From the NCBI GenBank assembly GCA_016708875.1, contig JADJFA010000010.1:186001-250000 (forward strand): a DNA stretch of 64,000 nt, written 5' to 3'. The notes under the pieces were generated by a model. The model did not search any database and was not told the DNA's origin. It saw nothing but the letters and a program-made list of their open reading frames with translations. The number at the start of each line of letters is the position of its first letter. The stretch's first letter is position 1. Of the stretch, positions 31,145 through 41,124 are shown piece by piece. Position numbers and translations under genes: made by a program. The stretch is from Lewinellaceae bacterium (GTDB lineage: Bacteria > Bacteroidota > Bacteroidia > Chitinophagales > Saprospiraceae).

Positions 31145-32474
31145 AAAACGGCGACAAAGCCCGCATCATCGCCTCCGCCTTCACCATACACTCCTCGTAT
31201 TCCTCTTCAGGCACCGAGTCGTACACAATCGCCCCGCCCACCTGCGCTGAAACATAGCGCGTAACGGCATTGTACAAAATGCTGCGAATCACCACATTGA
31301 AATCAAAATCGCCATCAGGTGCGAAGTAACCAACTGCTCCAGAATACAAGCCGCGTCGGGTGCGCTCATACCGTTCTATGAGTTCCATGGACATGATCTT
31401 GGGCGCGCCCGTCATGCTTCCCATTGGGAAACAATCGCGCAAGGCGTCAAGCCAATGCGTCTCGGCGGGAAGTGTGCCACTAACCGTAGAAATCATCTGA
31501 TGCACCGTGGCGAATGAGTAAACGCCGCAGAGTTCCTCCACAACCACCGAGCCCGGCAGGCAGTTGCGGGAGAGGTCGTTGCGCACTAGATCCACGATCA
31601 TGACATTTTCGGAACGGTCCTTTTCACTTGCGGCAAGCGCTTGCCAAATTTGTTCGTCTTCTTCGGGCGTTTTTCCGCGCCGCCGTGTGCCTTTGATGGG
31701 TTGAGTGATTAGTTTTTGCCCCATTTTTTTCAAAAACCGCTCCGGGCTTGCAGAGAGCAAATAACGGTCGCGCCAACGCAAAAAAGTAGCGAATGGGGCT
31801 TTCCCAATTGCATTCAGGCGTTCAAAAACCGCCACGGGGTCGAGCGGCACGTTTTCTGCAAAAAACTCCTGGCAAAAATTCATCTCGTAAATATCCCCGC
31901 CAGCTATGTGTTGGCGAATGGCTTCTACAGTGTCCAGGTAGTCGGATTTTGAGGTTCGCGGCTGGAGTTTGACACCTGGATTTTCCTGTTTTTGGGAGAG
32001 ATGGTTTGCTGTTTTTATTTCTTGGAAAACCACATCCGGTTCACGGTTCCAAGTCTGTATCTCGAGCATAATCGAAACCTCGTAGGTCTTCGAAGACCTA
32101 CGAGGTTTAATTCCCACGACGGTCTCAGGTCTGAAAAAGCCCAAATCAGGCAATCCAATCCCATCAAAATGCTTGCTGGTAAGTTGTTCTACCTCATTTT
32201 TTAAATCATAACAAAAGAACCCGAACAGCCAGTCACGCTTCTCCTCATAAAATGCCCTCAATTGCTCAAAAGCATTGCCCGAATTGGCTTCCAGCACTTC
32301 GATAGCATCGGCAGCTGCAAGGCATTCCCAACCTCGGAAGCCTTCAAAGGCTTCCGAGGTTGCAATGGTATTACTATCCAAATAAACCCCCAATTCATGC
32401 CCTGCTGCCCAATAAAGCAGTTGTTTTTTCCAAAACACCAGGTCGTCAATCGAATAAGTGGCCGTGTGGCGCAT
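31143..32474 (-). CDS. pabB: Aminodeoxychorismate/anthranilate synthase component I
   Basis: About 443 residues from ATG 32474 (MRHTATYSIDDLVFWKKQ). Chorismate-binding enzyme; the catalytic domain motifs are clear (AGDIYEMNFCQEF, SPERFL, QPIKGTRRRG, ENVMIVDLVRNDLS, FPMGSMTGAPK, GLYSGAVGYF, QVGGAIVYDS). PIKGT, with Lys in place of Thr-Ala, is typical of PabB rather than TrpE, so para-aminobenzoate (folate) synthesis is favoured. The start overlaps the Nudix stop as TGATG, giving coupled translation. Two palindromic elements lie in frame within the less conserved N-terminal half (32075-32108 and 32330-32361). Confidence 0.9.
   Translation of the reverse strand: MRHTATYSIDDLVFWKKQLLYWAAGHELGVYLDSNTIATSEAFEGFRGWECLAAADAIEVLEANSGNAFEQLRAFYEEKRDWLFGFFCYDLKNEVEQLTSKHFDGIGLPDLGFFRPETVVGIKPRRSSKTYEVSIMLEIQTWNREPDVVFQEIKTANHLSQKQENPGVKLQPRTSKSDYLDTVEAIRQHIAGGDIYEMNFCQEFFAENVPLDPVAVFERLNAIGKAPFATFLRWRDRYLLSASPERFLKKMGQKLITQPIKGTRRRGKTPEEDEQIWQALAASEKDRSENVMIVDLVRNDLSRNCLPGSVVVEELCGVYSFATVHQMISTVSGTLPAETHWLDALRDCFPMGSMTGAPKIMSMELIERYERTRRGLYSGAVGYFAPDGDFDFNVVIRSILYNAVTRYVSAQVGGAIVYDSVPEEEYEECMVKAEAMMRALSPF
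32075..32108. repeat. 34-bp perfect palindrome inside pabB
   Basis: 17-bp arms with no loop (arm AAACCTCGTAGGTCTTC). In frame it encodes KPRRSSKTYEV. The arm shares AAACCTCGTAGG with the intergenic hairpin at 46757-46791, so it belongs to a dispersed family. Confidence 0.9.
32330..32361. repeat. 32-bp palindrome inside pabB, second copy
   Basis: 15-bp arms (AACCTCGGAAGCCTT) around CA. In frame it encodes about ATSEAFEGFRG. It is a variant of the family at 32075 and 46757, with AACCTCG as shared outer text. Confidence 0.9.
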
Positions 32475-33112
32475 CAGGAAATTAATGCTAAAAACTCGGA
32501 AAGAATCATGGCCGTTGCCCCCCAAACCGGTCGGTCTTCGACTATAAAACAAGGCACTTCTCTCACCAATAATTGGCCGCCGACCATTACATCTGCAGTG
32601 CTGCGCGAGGCAGGGTCTTGAAAATGGGTGAGTGTGGGCACGAACACCTGTTCGACTTCTCCGGGCTGCAATTGAAATGCGGGAGGTTCTTTCAGCAAGC
32701 CCACAAAGGGGCGCACCACAAAATTACTGACGGGGATGTAGAGGTCGGTCATTTCTCCCAATATTTCCACTTGATCGGTCACTATGCCTATTTCTTCATT
32801 GGCTTCGCGAAGCGCCGTGTAAACAAAACTGCCGTCGCCCTCGTCGTGCCGACCGCCGGGAAAACTGATTTGCCCGCTGTGACGATCACGGGGATTCTCG
32901 GTGCGTCGAATAAGCGCCGTGTGCCAGACATCCAGTTCTTGCCAAAGCGCAAGGAGTACGCAGCCTGTTTTGGCGTTGTCGGGCGGATTAAGCCTGCGTT
33001 GGAGTTCCTCCACGCGGTGGGCGAATGCCATTTTATACTGGGCTTCGCGACCTGGTAGTGGGGCAGCCAGGCGCTCGCGGAGATTTTGGATGAATGCGTC
33101 GGTGTCGGTCAT
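32474..33112 (-). CDS. Nudix hydrolase, CoA pyrophosphatase type
   Basis: 212 residues from ATG 33112 (MTDTDAFIQNLRERL). The Nudix box reads GGRHDEGDGSFVYTALREAN followed by EEIG, and the upstream RHSGQISFPGG is the signature of the NudL/CoA-diphosphatase subgroup, which hydrolyses CoA to phosphopantetheine and adenosine diphosphate. It is cytoplasmic. First gene of a two-gene operon with pabB (TGATG overlap). Confidence 0.88.
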   Translation of the reverse strand: MTDTDAFIQNLRERLAAPLPGREAQYKMAFAHRVEELQRRLNPPDNAKTGCVLLALWQELDVWHTALIRRTENPRDRHSGQISFPGGRHDEGDGSFVYTALREANEEIGIVTDQVEILGEMTDLYIPVSNFVVRPFVGLLKEPPAFQLQPGEVEQVFVPTLTHFQDPASRSTADVMVGGQLLVREVPCFIVEDRPVWGATAMILSEFLALIS

Positions 33113-33342
33113 TTCAAACACAAAGAAACGGCAGATAATGCCTTAAAGTTGAAGTTCATGCCAACCAATCTCTGCAAAGCTAAGTTCAATCTGGTTTGAC
33201 AAAACCGATGCGGAAAATTTATCGGTTCTTTGCACGCTCTAAAATCGCTACTTGATGCCTTTGGTTTGGAACAAATTCGATGCTAAAATTCAAGATGACG
33301 AGCAAGCCAACAGACTATTAACCACTTTACAAATACAAATTC

Positions 33343-34586
33343 ATGAAACACAAACTACTACACTACACCATGCTTCTTTTGGCCGTTCTGGCCAGCTTGC
33401 AAAAGGGGCAGGCCCAACTCGTTTTCGATAAAACCTTTCATAGTGCCCTGAATCCATCTTGGGCAACGAATTTTAAAACATCGTTGCTAAAAGACGGCAA
33501 TCTCTGGTGTGTTGGCAGCAACGGAACCTACTCTTTTTACAATGGCTCCGTCTGGACAAAATCCAAAATCCCCAATGCTACCAGTAACAATCGCGGGATT
33601 GCTCTGGATCACCAATCAACGCTTTGGATTGGCTCGTTTGGCGATGGCCTGTTCAAAAAGGAAGGGAACAACTGGACTCAGTTTACCGAAGCCAATTCCG
33701 GACTGCCTTCGGATGATATCCGTGCTCTGGTGTATGATACCATTCATCAGGAACTTTGGGTAGCAACGTATGGTGGGCTGGTCCGCATCAAAAACAATGT
33801 CTGGGACATTTTTACGGAAGCAAACTCGCAATTGGTGAGCAACTTAATTAGTGATATCGAACAATCGGCAGACGGAGCCATTTGGGTGGTCAATGATTCG
33901 AGACTGGTAAAAATTCACAACGGGCTTTGGACCGTTTATAATTCCAGTCAAATTTTCGGAGGTTCCGATGACGAGTTGGAGGACGTTTTTATTGATCACA
34001 ACCAAAAAGTCTGGACTACCTCAAGTTATTCAGCAAAAGGCGCGGCCTCTTTCGATGGGGTTAACTGGACAGTATTGCCTGGTTTTCGGGCAAAACACTT
34101 CAAAGTGTAGGGGTTGATATGGCGGGGACGGTATATCTGGGTGAATTATTCAAGGGTATGCATGTAGTATTTGGCGGCATCAATTATTATTTCCCGGCTG
34201 CTCCGGATGGCTTTCCAACGTCTCAGAATTTTAGTTTTACGCTGGACAAAAACGGCAACAGCTTGTGGTTGAGCAATACCTGGGGGCTTTGGGAAATCAA
34301 ATCTGCCACTGTCGGCAGCAGTCAGCCGAACGGGCCTGGTAATAGCCTGATGGCTTTTCCTATTCCGGCGTATGACAAGATCAGTATCACGTCCGAAAAG
34401 TCTTTCATTACTTCCATTCAGGTAACAAACGTGAATGGGTCATTGGTCGAAACCATCAGATATGACAATGAATCCGCTGTGGAGTTGCCCGTCGGACATT
34501 TGCCTGCTGGCGTTTATTTTCTTCAAACAACATTGAAGGACAATCGTACGGAAGTGATTCAAATTGTGGTTAATTCCCAACGATAA
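33343..34586 (+). CDS. Propeller-repeat secreted protein with T9SS sorting domain, frameshifted
   Basis: About 414 residues. Signal peptide MKHKLLHYTMLLLAVLASLQ...GQAQ; then repeats like those of two-component-regulator propellers (DHQSTLWIGSFGDGLFKKE, YDTIHQELWVATYGGLVRI, SADGAIWVVNDSRLVKI); then a C-terminal T9SS type A domain (SLMAFPIPAYDKISI ... LPAGVYFLQTTLKDN). The A-run at 34102-34104 is one base short; restoring it joins HFKSVGVDMAGTVYL. It is probably a surface or secreted protein of unknown function. A ~230-base leader separates it from the divergent Nudix gene. Confidence 0.82.
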
Positions 34587-34640
34587 AGTAGGAACTATGA
34601 TGAATGAACTATTCAATCGTGAATCGTTCATTCATCATAC

Positions 34641-35594
34641 TCAAATCCCGACCTTCTTCCGATCCCAATAATTCTGTTCATCTACTTCATCTAAAAGGGT
34701 GAGATAGTGGGTGTAGCGCAGTTCGCTGACTTCACCGCGTTCGAGTGCGGCTTGTACGGCACAGCCAGGTTCGGTTTGGTGGAGGCATGCACCGCCAAAA
34801 CGGCATTGAGGCGAAAGTTTGAAGAATTCGCGGAAGCTGTGGGCGATATTGGTTTTGTCTTTATAGTTGAAGCCCAATACCTTGATCCCCGGCGTGTCAA
34901 TGAGATTGCCACCGAAACTGAGCGGAAACATTTCAGCGAAAGTGGTGGTATGCTGGCCTTTGCCGGAGTAGCCGCTGATTTCGCCCGTGCGGAGTTCGAG
35001 TTGGGGTTGAATGGCGTTCACCAGGGTGCTTTTCCCAACGCCCGATTGGCCGCTCATGAGGGTGGTTTTGTCTTTCAGGATGGCCCTCAATTCCTCCAAT
35101 CCTAGTCCGCTAACTATAGAGGTAAGCAGGCAGGGATAACCAATTCCTTCGTACAGGGCTTTCATTTCTTCGTACCGTTCCATGTCCTTTTGGTCGTACA
35201 AATCGGCTTTGTTAAACACGATGGTGACGGGTATATCGTCGCGCTCGATCATGACAATGAATCGGTCAATGAACCCGGGTTTAAGCATAGGCTCTACAAC
35301 CGTGACGATCAGTATAGCCTGGTCAATGTTGGCAGCGAGCAGATGCAGGTCGTGTTTTCGGCGCGGCGATTGGCGTATGACGTAGTTGCGGCGTGGCAGT
35401 ATCTTTTTGATAAGGCCCTCTGCTGCGCCTTCAGGGTGTACTTCTACCTGATCTCCCACGCCCACCGGGTTGGTGAGGGGGATGTCGTCGAGCCTGAATT
35501 TGCCGACAATACGGCATTTCAGCTCTTGGCCGCTGTCGTTGAGGCGGACGTTGTACCAACTACCTGTGGATTTGATGACGGTTCCTATTTGCAT
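34641..35594 (-). CDS. rsgA: Ribosome small-subunit-dependent GTPase A
   Basis: 317 residues from ATG 35594 (MQIGTVIKSTGSWYNV). Circularly permuted GTPase that assists 30S subunit maturation. It has an N-terminal OB fold, then G4 NKADL, G1 GQSGVGKST, G3 DTPG, and the C-terminal zinc site CRFGGACLHQTEPGC. Length and order are normal. Confidence 0.97.
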   Translation of the reverse strand: MQIGTVIKSTGSWYNVRLNDSGQELKCRIVGKFRLDDIPLTNPVGVGDQVEVHPEGAAEGLIKKILPRRNYVIRQSPRRKHDLHLLAANIDQAILIVTVVEPMLKPGFIDRFIVMIERDDIPVTIVFNKADLYDQKDMERYEEMKALYEGIGYPCLLTSIVSGLGLEELRAILKDKTTLMSGQSGVGKSTLVNAIQPQLELRTGEISGYSGKGQHTTTFAEMFPLSFGGNLIDTPGIKVLGFNYKDKTNIAHSFREFFKLSPQCRFGGACLHQTEPGCAVQAALERGEVSELRYTHYLTLLDEVDEQNYWDRKKVGI

Positions 35595-35710
35595 AAGTGG
35601 TGGCGCGAAATTCATTTCGCGCAATCGGTAAGAAAGCGTCAGACACGCTTTGCCTTCAAGCCGGGCACAAAACTCGGTAAAGGGTTGGAGAGTTCCCCTA
35701 TGCAGTCAAT

Positions 35711-37204
35711 TCAATTAAACATCCCCCTCAAATCCGTGTCATCCCCATCATCGTCCAAGGCCCCTGTCAGGTGGTCTTTGAACACCCAGCGCGTCTGCAC
35801 AAACGATTTGCTCAACACATCGAATTCTGAAAGGCCGTGCAGCACCAGTTCCATGTAGGTCTGTAATTCGGCATTGGGCGTTTTAGAATCTTCCGCAATT
35901 TTCTTCAAACCAGCCACTCCCTCCAATATTTGGGTGAATTTTTTGGCATCCAATTCTGTCATCAAATCCACCACGTTCCCTGCTGAAAACCAGGCTTTCA
36001 ACACACCATAAGGATCGCGTTCCTGGCCCTTTTTTAACTTATTGGGGTTGGGGAAATATTGCAAAAACACCTTTTTGACCGCTTGACCAATAAGGTGCAA
36101 CGCCACTGAATGCGGGCCTTCCTGTTCGCCTTCGTACACCATTTCAATTTTTCCCGTAATGGCAGGTACCACACCCCAGAAGTCGGTGATGCGTGCAGTG
36201 GTTTTCTTCTCTCCATTGCGGAGCATACGACGTTCGGCGGCAGAGTAAAGATTCTCGTATGCCGCGATGGTGAGGCGCGCGCTCACGCCGCTTTTTTTGT
36301 CCACAAATTCCGAATCGCGGGCAGCAAAAGCGATTTCTTCGATCAGGTCTTTCAGCACATCGGGCACCTGAATGTTGTTGCGTTGCTCCGGGCTGATTCG
36401 GGCTTCCTGCTCGGTAATTTTCCGTCCGATTTCGATCTCGGTAGGATAGTGCGTGGTAATTTGACTTTCGATGCGATCCTTGAGCGGGGTGATAATGCTG
36501 CCCCGGTTGGTATAGTCTTCCGGGTTGGCGGTGAATATGAATTCAACATCCAGAGGCAGGCGGAGTTTGAAGCCCCGGATTTGCATATCGCCTTCCTGAA
36601 GCACATTAAAAAGTGATACCTGAATGCGGGCTTGCAAATCGGGTAATTCGTTGATAACGAACAAACAACGGTGCGCACGTGGAATCAAACCGAAGTGAAT
36701 CACGCGTTCATCTGAGTAGGGCAAGCGGAGATTGGCGGCTTTGATCGGGTCCACGTCTCCAACCAAGTCGGCAACACTCACGTCGGGGGTGGCCAATTTT
36801 TCGATATAGCGTTCGTCGCGGTGCAGCCAATCTATGGGGGTGTCGTCGCCTTTTTCAGCGATCAAATCTTTTGCCCAGCGACTGATGGGTGCGAGTGGGT
36901 CATCGTTGAGTTCACTGCCGGCCACTACGGGGATATAATCGTCGAGCAGGTTGACGAGCATCCGGGCAATGCGCGTTTTGGCTTGGCCTCGCAGGCCAAG
37001 CAGCAGGATATTGTGGCGACTGAGTACGGCGCGTTCCACGTCGGGCAACACGGTGTCGTCAAATCCATAAATACCGGGGAAAATGTCGGCTTTGCTGTGA
37101 ATTTTTTGAAGGAGGTTGGCGCGGAGTTCGTCTTTGATGGAGCGGGGCTGGTAGCCGCTTTTTTTCAAGTCACCGAGGCTGCGGATTTTCTGAACATCTA
37201 TCAT
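35711..37204 (-). CDS. MoxR/magnesium-chelatase-like AAA+ ATPase
   Basis: About 497 residues from ATG 37204 (MIDVQKIRSLGDLKKSG). Chelatase-I-type AAA+ core. The nucleotide loop is the variant GLRGQAKTR (Ala where most have Gly); then LFVINELPDL (Walker B region) and IFTANPEDYTNRGSIITPLK (sensor 1). The C-terminal half is helical with no second recognisable domain. Such ATPases remodel partner proteins, often a VWA protein, but no partner is encoded nearby. Its exact role is unknown. Confidence 0.85.
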   Translation of the reverse strand: MIDVQKIRSLGDLKKSGYQPRSIKDELRANLLQKIHSKADIFPGIYGFDDTVLPDVERAVLSRHNILLLGLRGQAKTRIARMLVNLLDDYIPVVAGSELNDDPLAPISRWAKDLIAEKGDDTPIDWLHRDERYIEKLATPDVSVADLVGDVDPIKAANLRLPYSDERVIHFGLIPRAHRCLFVINELPDLQARIQVSLFNVLQEGDMQIRGFKLRLPLDVEFIFTANPEDYTNRGSIITPLKDRIESQITTHYPTEIEIGRKITEQEARISPEQRNNIQVPDVLKDLIEEIAFAARDSEFVDKKSGVSARLTIAAYENLYSAAERRMLRNGEKKTTARITDFWGVVPAITGKIEMVYEGEQEGPHSVALHLIGQAVKKVFLQYFPNPNKLKKGQERDPYGVLKAWFSAGNVVDLMTELDAKKFTQILEGVAGLKKIAEDSKTPNAELQTYMELVLHGLSEFDVLSKSFVQTRWVFKDHLTGALDDDGDDTDLRGMFN

Positions 37205-37250
37205 GTGGCGGAAAACGTGAGCGTGGCAGAAAGGTTTATTTTTTGCAATA

Positions 37251-37339
37251 AATGGCACACGGATTTCACAGATATTACGGATAAGAACAGATTTAAAATC
37301 CGTGAAAATCGGTTTAATCTGTCAAATCAGTGTGCCATT
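37251..37339. repeat. Intergenic inverted repeat between YihY and AAA+ genes
   Basis: AATGGCACAC (37251-37260) pairs with GTGTGCCATT (37330-37339). The interior also has imperfectly paired ACGGATT/AATCCGT-like text. This is another member of the long intergenic inverted repeats. Confidence 0.6.
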
Positions 37340-37344
37340 GAGAT

Positions 37345-38322
37345 TCAATTCCCCGATATCTCCACCTCCTCTTTAATCGCCTGCCTCCTGTCGCGCAATA
37401 CCGCAATTCCAGCATTAAGTTCGAAGCCGATGAGCAGGATCATGCAGTTCAACTGGATCCAGATCATCAGCACAATGAGCGTTCCGATGGAGCCATACAG
37501 TTTGTTGTAACTGCCGAAATTATCCACGTAAAAGGAAAATCCCCAGGACGTGAGGATGGAAAGCAACATCGCGAGTGTAGCGCCGGAGTTAAAAAACGGG
37601 ATAGGCCGCCAGGTGGAAGAACCAAAACGGTATATGGTGGAAAAGGTGCTGTAAAACAATAGGAATACTGCCAGCCAGCGGAGCATCGAAAAACCAATCT
37701 CGGTCAGGTAATCCACCCTGAAATACTCAAAAATAAAGCCTAAAATCGTATTTCCCATAATGATAAGTAGCATAGAGGCCACCAAAACCAAGGCTACCAG
37801 AAAGGTCAATTGAATGGAAATCAGGCGTTTGCGAAAATCGCCCCTTTGTTTAAAAGTGGTCGGGTAGTCCTTTTCCAATCCGCTCATCATGGACATCATG
37901 CCGTTGGAGGAAAACCAAATAGCGAGGAAAAAGCCGAAAGAAAGCACACTGCTCCGCTGAATGGTAGCGATGTCTTTGATGGTTTTGAAAATCATATCCC
38001 CTGCAGTACCCGGAATAATCTGCTTGATAGACGCTTGAAGGGTGCCAAAAAAATCCATGCTGATCGGGAAATACGGCAATAGTGAAATCAGCATGATGAG
38101 GCCGGGGAATATGGAAAGGAAAAAACTGAACGCCATACTGTTGGCCCGCGTCACGAGGGTATCTTCTTTGACTTCATCATAAATGAAGATTGCCAGGTTG
38201 TACAAGGGGATACGGTTCAGCCCAGGCATAGAGTGCGTTTTTGTCCAATCCAAAAACCTCAGCCACAAGGGATGGCGCCTGAAATAATGGAGTATGCGTT
38301 GGAGGATATCCTGGCGTTTCAC
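37345..38322 (-). CDS. YihY/BrkB-family inner-membrane protein
   Basis: 325 residues, GTG start at 38322 (KRQDILQRILHYFRRHP). Six membrane segments are visible (MAFSFFLSIFPGLIMLISLL, VLSFGFFLAIWFSSNGMMSM, and others). Family motifs include RANSMAFSFFLSIFPG and YGSIGTLIVLMIWIQLNCMI. Once called ribonuclease BN by mistake; function not settled. Followed by the AAA+ gene on the same strand. Confidence 0.92.
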   Translation of the reverse strand: MKRQDILQRILHYFRRHPLWLRFLDWTKTHSMPGLNRIPLYNLAIFIYDEVKEDTLVTRANSMAFSFFLSIFPGLIMLISLLPYFPISMDFFGTLQASIKQIIPGTAGDMIFKTIKDIATIQRSSVLSFGFFLAIWFSSNGMMSMMSGLEKDYPTTFKQRGDFRKRLISIQLTFLVALVLVASMLLIIMGNTILGFIFEYFRVDYLTEIGFSMLRWLAVFLLFYSTFSTIYRFGSSTWRPIPFFNSGATLAMLLSILTSWGFSFYVDNFGSYNKLYGSIGTLIVLMIWIQLNCMILLIGFELNAGIAVLRDRRQAIKEEVEISGN

Positions 38323-38445
38323 AATTGATTCGATTTTTCGATTGATTCGATTATTTGATTACAATGTTTCCAATCAAATCAATCGGGTCAATCGTCCCAA
38401 TCGAATAATCGAATCAATCGAATAATCGAATCAATCTTTAGGGTC
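38323..38445. repeat. AT-rich ATCGAATC repeat cluster
   Basis: Repeated short words (AATCGAATCAATCGAATAAT) in both orientations between yihY and rpsA, with more at 38530-38600. It can fold into several alternative stems. No ORF. Confidence 0.6.
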
Positions 38446-38472
38446 AAAGGTAGAAATTTGCTAAAAACAAAA

Positions 38473-38506
38473 ATCCCCCGCTTCCCAAAACATGGGAGCG
38501 GGGGAT
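38473..38506 (-). terminator. Rho-independent terminator of rpsA
   Basis: Arms of about 13 bp (ATCCCCCGC...CCC and GGG.GCGGGGGAT, one bulge) around a short A-rich loop. On the minus strand they are followed by TTTTGTTTTT. It lies 106 bases beyond the rpsA stop. Confidence 0.8.
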
Positions 38507-38611
38507 TCTATTCCTATTTTTTGATTAAGACGATTTTTCGATTGGTCCGATTTTTTGAGTAACCATTTAATCGAATCAATCTGATCAATCGAATCAATCT
38601 TCAAATTCTGA

Positions 38612-40893
38612 TTACTTGTTCTCCAGCTGCTCGCGCAATTGAGCCAGGATCGAAAGATCCCCGAGGGTTTCTTTCTCTACCTTCTTCTGCACGTCTACGA
38701 TGGCGGCTTGGTTTTCGCCTTCTTCTTTGACGCGCTCGGCTTTCACGGCTGCTTCGGCTTTGTACTTCAAATCCTCGAGGTAGCGGGTGTGCGAAACGAG
38801 CAGGCGACGGTCATCTTTGTTGAATTCGATGACTTTCACCGTTACGGTTTCGCCAGCGTCGAGTAAATTGCCATCGTCCTTGCGGATGTGCTTGGCCGGA
38901 GCGAACGCTTCGATGCCTTGTGGCATTTGGAAGGTAGCGCCTTTGTCGTCGCGTTTCAGCACCGTAGCCTCGTGGTAAGAACCAACAGGGAATATGCTGT
39001 CGAATGCATCCCATGGGTTTTCCATGATTTGCTTGTGGCCGAGGCTGATTTGACGCTTTTCGTTGTCAATATTGAGTACTACTACTTCGAGCGGAGCGCC
39101 AGGCTTCGTGAACTCGCTTGGGTGCGCGTAACGCTTTGTCCAGGATAAGTCGCTGATGTGTACCATGCCGCCTACGCCGTCGCCAAATTCAACGAAAATG
39201 CCGTAGTTGGTGATGTTTTTCACAATACCGTCATGACGGCTGCCAACCGGGAAGCGGTCTTCAATGTCGCTCCATGGATCGTTGGTCAACTGCTTCACAG
39301 AGAGAGACATCTTGCGGTCGCCGCGGTCAATGCTGACCACTTTGGCTTCCACTTCCTGACCCATTTTGAAGAATTCCTTGGCGTGTACCGTTTGGTTGCC
39401 CCAAGTGATTTCGCTGACGTGTATAAGGCCTTCGACACCAGGTTGGATTTCCACAAAAGCGCCGTAATCTTCGATGTTGACCACTTTACCGGTAACGGTA
39501 GAGCCTTCGCCAACTTCTGGCGACAATACCTCCCAAGGATGTGGGGTGAGTTGTTTGAGGCCGAGGCTGATACGTTTCTTTTGTTCGTCGAAATCAAGCA
39601 CCACCACGTTGATACGCTGGTTGAGCGCAAGCACGTCGGTTGGGTGGTTGATACGGCCCCAGGAGATGTCGGTGATGTAGAGCAAACCGTCTACGCCGCC
39701 GAGGTCGAGGAACGCACCGAAATCGGTGATGTTCTTCACGATACCTTCGAGTACCTGACCTTTTTCGAGGCTGCCGAGGATTTGTTCGCGTTGTTCGGCC
39801 AGGTCGCTTTCGATCAACGCTTTGTGGCTTACCACGGCGTTTTTGATCTGCTCGTTGACTTTCACTACTTTGAATTCCATCATTTTGCCAACGTATTGGT
39901 CATAGTCCAATACAGGTTTGATGTCAATCTGAGAGCCGGGAAGGAAGGTTTCGAGACCGTTGCAGTCCACGATAAGACCACCTTTGGTTTTGCTGATAAC
40001 CGAACCGCGGATGATCGTGCCGTTTTTGAACGAGTCCACGATGCTTTCCCAGGCGCGGAGGATTTTTGCTTTGCGGCGCGAAAGACCGAGTTGGCCCTGG
40101 CTGTCCTCCTGGCTTTCTACGAATACTTCTACATCGTCGCCAGGAGCGAGATTTGGTGTGTCGCGGAATTCGCTCAGGGCGATAAGGCCGTCACTTTTGT
40201 AGTTGATGTCAAGCACCACGTCACCACCACTGATAGAGCTCACGCGGCCTTTGATGACTTGGTTTTCTTCGATTTGGTGCAATGCAGCGTCGTAAGACTT
40301 GAGCATTGTAACCCTTTCTTGCTGGGTGTAAACAATGGCGCCACGTTTGTCCAGATTCCAGTTGAAATCATCGAACGCCGTATCAACAGCAAGTGTTTCG
40401 AGGAGGGGCGTAACATCATCGTCCTCTTCCTCATCAGCATTGGCCGCAGGGCGTTTGCCATAAGCGCCAGCGGTTGGCATTGCTTCTACTTCTTCTGTTG
40501 TTTCGGCAACACTTACTTTGGTGCTGCGTGCTCTTTTCTTCGGAGCTTCTTCTTCCACTACTGGAGCGGCTTCTTCAACAGCTTCAACTACTGGAGCAAC
40601 TTCTTCCACTACTGGAGCAGCTCAACAGCTTCAACTACTGGAGCAACTTCTTCAACCACTGGAGCAGCTTCTTCAACAGCTTCTACAACTGGAGCAACTT
40701 CTTCAACCACTGGAGCGGCTTCTTCAACAACAGCCTCAACAACAGGTGCAACTTCTTCTTCAACCACTTCCGCAGCAGTGGCTTCCACGACTGCTTCAGT
40801 TTCGGCAACTACTTCAGCAGCAGTTTCTTCTGTTTCATGCATCTCAGGAGTCTCCGAAGTTTCTTGGATTGGATCTTTTTCTTCTTCTAACAT
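38612..40893 (-). CDS. rpsA: 30S ribosomal protein S1, frameshifted in its acidic N-terminus
   Basis: About 760 residues. Six S1/OB RNA-binding domains follow one another (VIKGRVSSISGGDVVLDI, IIRGSVISKTKGGLIVD, VLEGIVKNITDFGAFLDL, TVTGKVVNIEDYGAFVEI, RHDGIVKNITNYGIFVEF, YHEATVLKRDDKGATFQ). The first ~150 residues are an acidic, low-complexity extension with repeated VAPVVEAVEEAAPVVEE. Near 40617-40622 the repeat lacks four bases compared with its neighbours (GTTGA-GCTGCT in place of GTTGAAGAAGCTGCT), which shifts the frame. S1 is essential, so this is most simply an assembly or polymerase slip. ATG 40893. It binds mRNA on the 30S subunit. Confidence 0.95.
40555..40760 (-). repeat. Tandem repeats encoding the S1 acidic extension
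   Basis: Degenerate 15-51-bp units of GAAGAAGTTGCTCCAGTAGT and GAAGCTGTTGAAGAAGC type encode VAPVVEAVEEAAPVVEE. The repeat harbours the four-base deficit that breaks the frame. Confidence 0.75.
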
Positions 40894-41050
40894 AAGTAAA
40901 GTGTCTGGTTTTCAACCGCTTGGTGGGCGGAACGGGGAGTTTTTTTGTCGTAAACTTTTTTCGACTTCACTTCGGGGCGAAGCCGTTGCCCCTCGCTTTT
41001 TCAAAAGCGGGCGCGAAGGTAGCATTATTTATTGTAGGAAAAAGCTTGTG

Positions 41051-41123
41051 CTCGGAAATATTCGGGGTGCGACTTGAAGTACTCGGAAATATTCGGGGTG
41101 CGACTTGAAGTCGCACCCCGAAT
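41051..41123. repeat. 31-bp direct repeat ending in a 15-bp hairpin
   Basis: CTCGGAAATATTCGGGGTGC starts at 41051 and 41082 (period 31). The second copy continues as an inverted partner (ATTCGGGGTGCGACT, TGA, AGTCGCACCCCGAAT, 41091-41123) directly after the stop of the fatty acid hydroxylase gene. It may act as its terminator, though no T-run follows. Confidence 0.8.
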
Positions 41124-41124
41124 T

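Noticed and set aside
40555..40700. Phase variation of rpsA by repeat slippage
   Set aside because: Loss of S1 would be lethal, so an on/off switch is not credible. The four-base deficit is treated as an error in a repeat.
39158..41077. 639-codon open frame on the plus strand
   Set aside because: It is the antisense of rpsA, produced by its strongly biased codons and Glu/Ala/Val repeats. It has no recognisable domain and consists of biased Ser/Thr/Ala or Phe/Val/Asp text.
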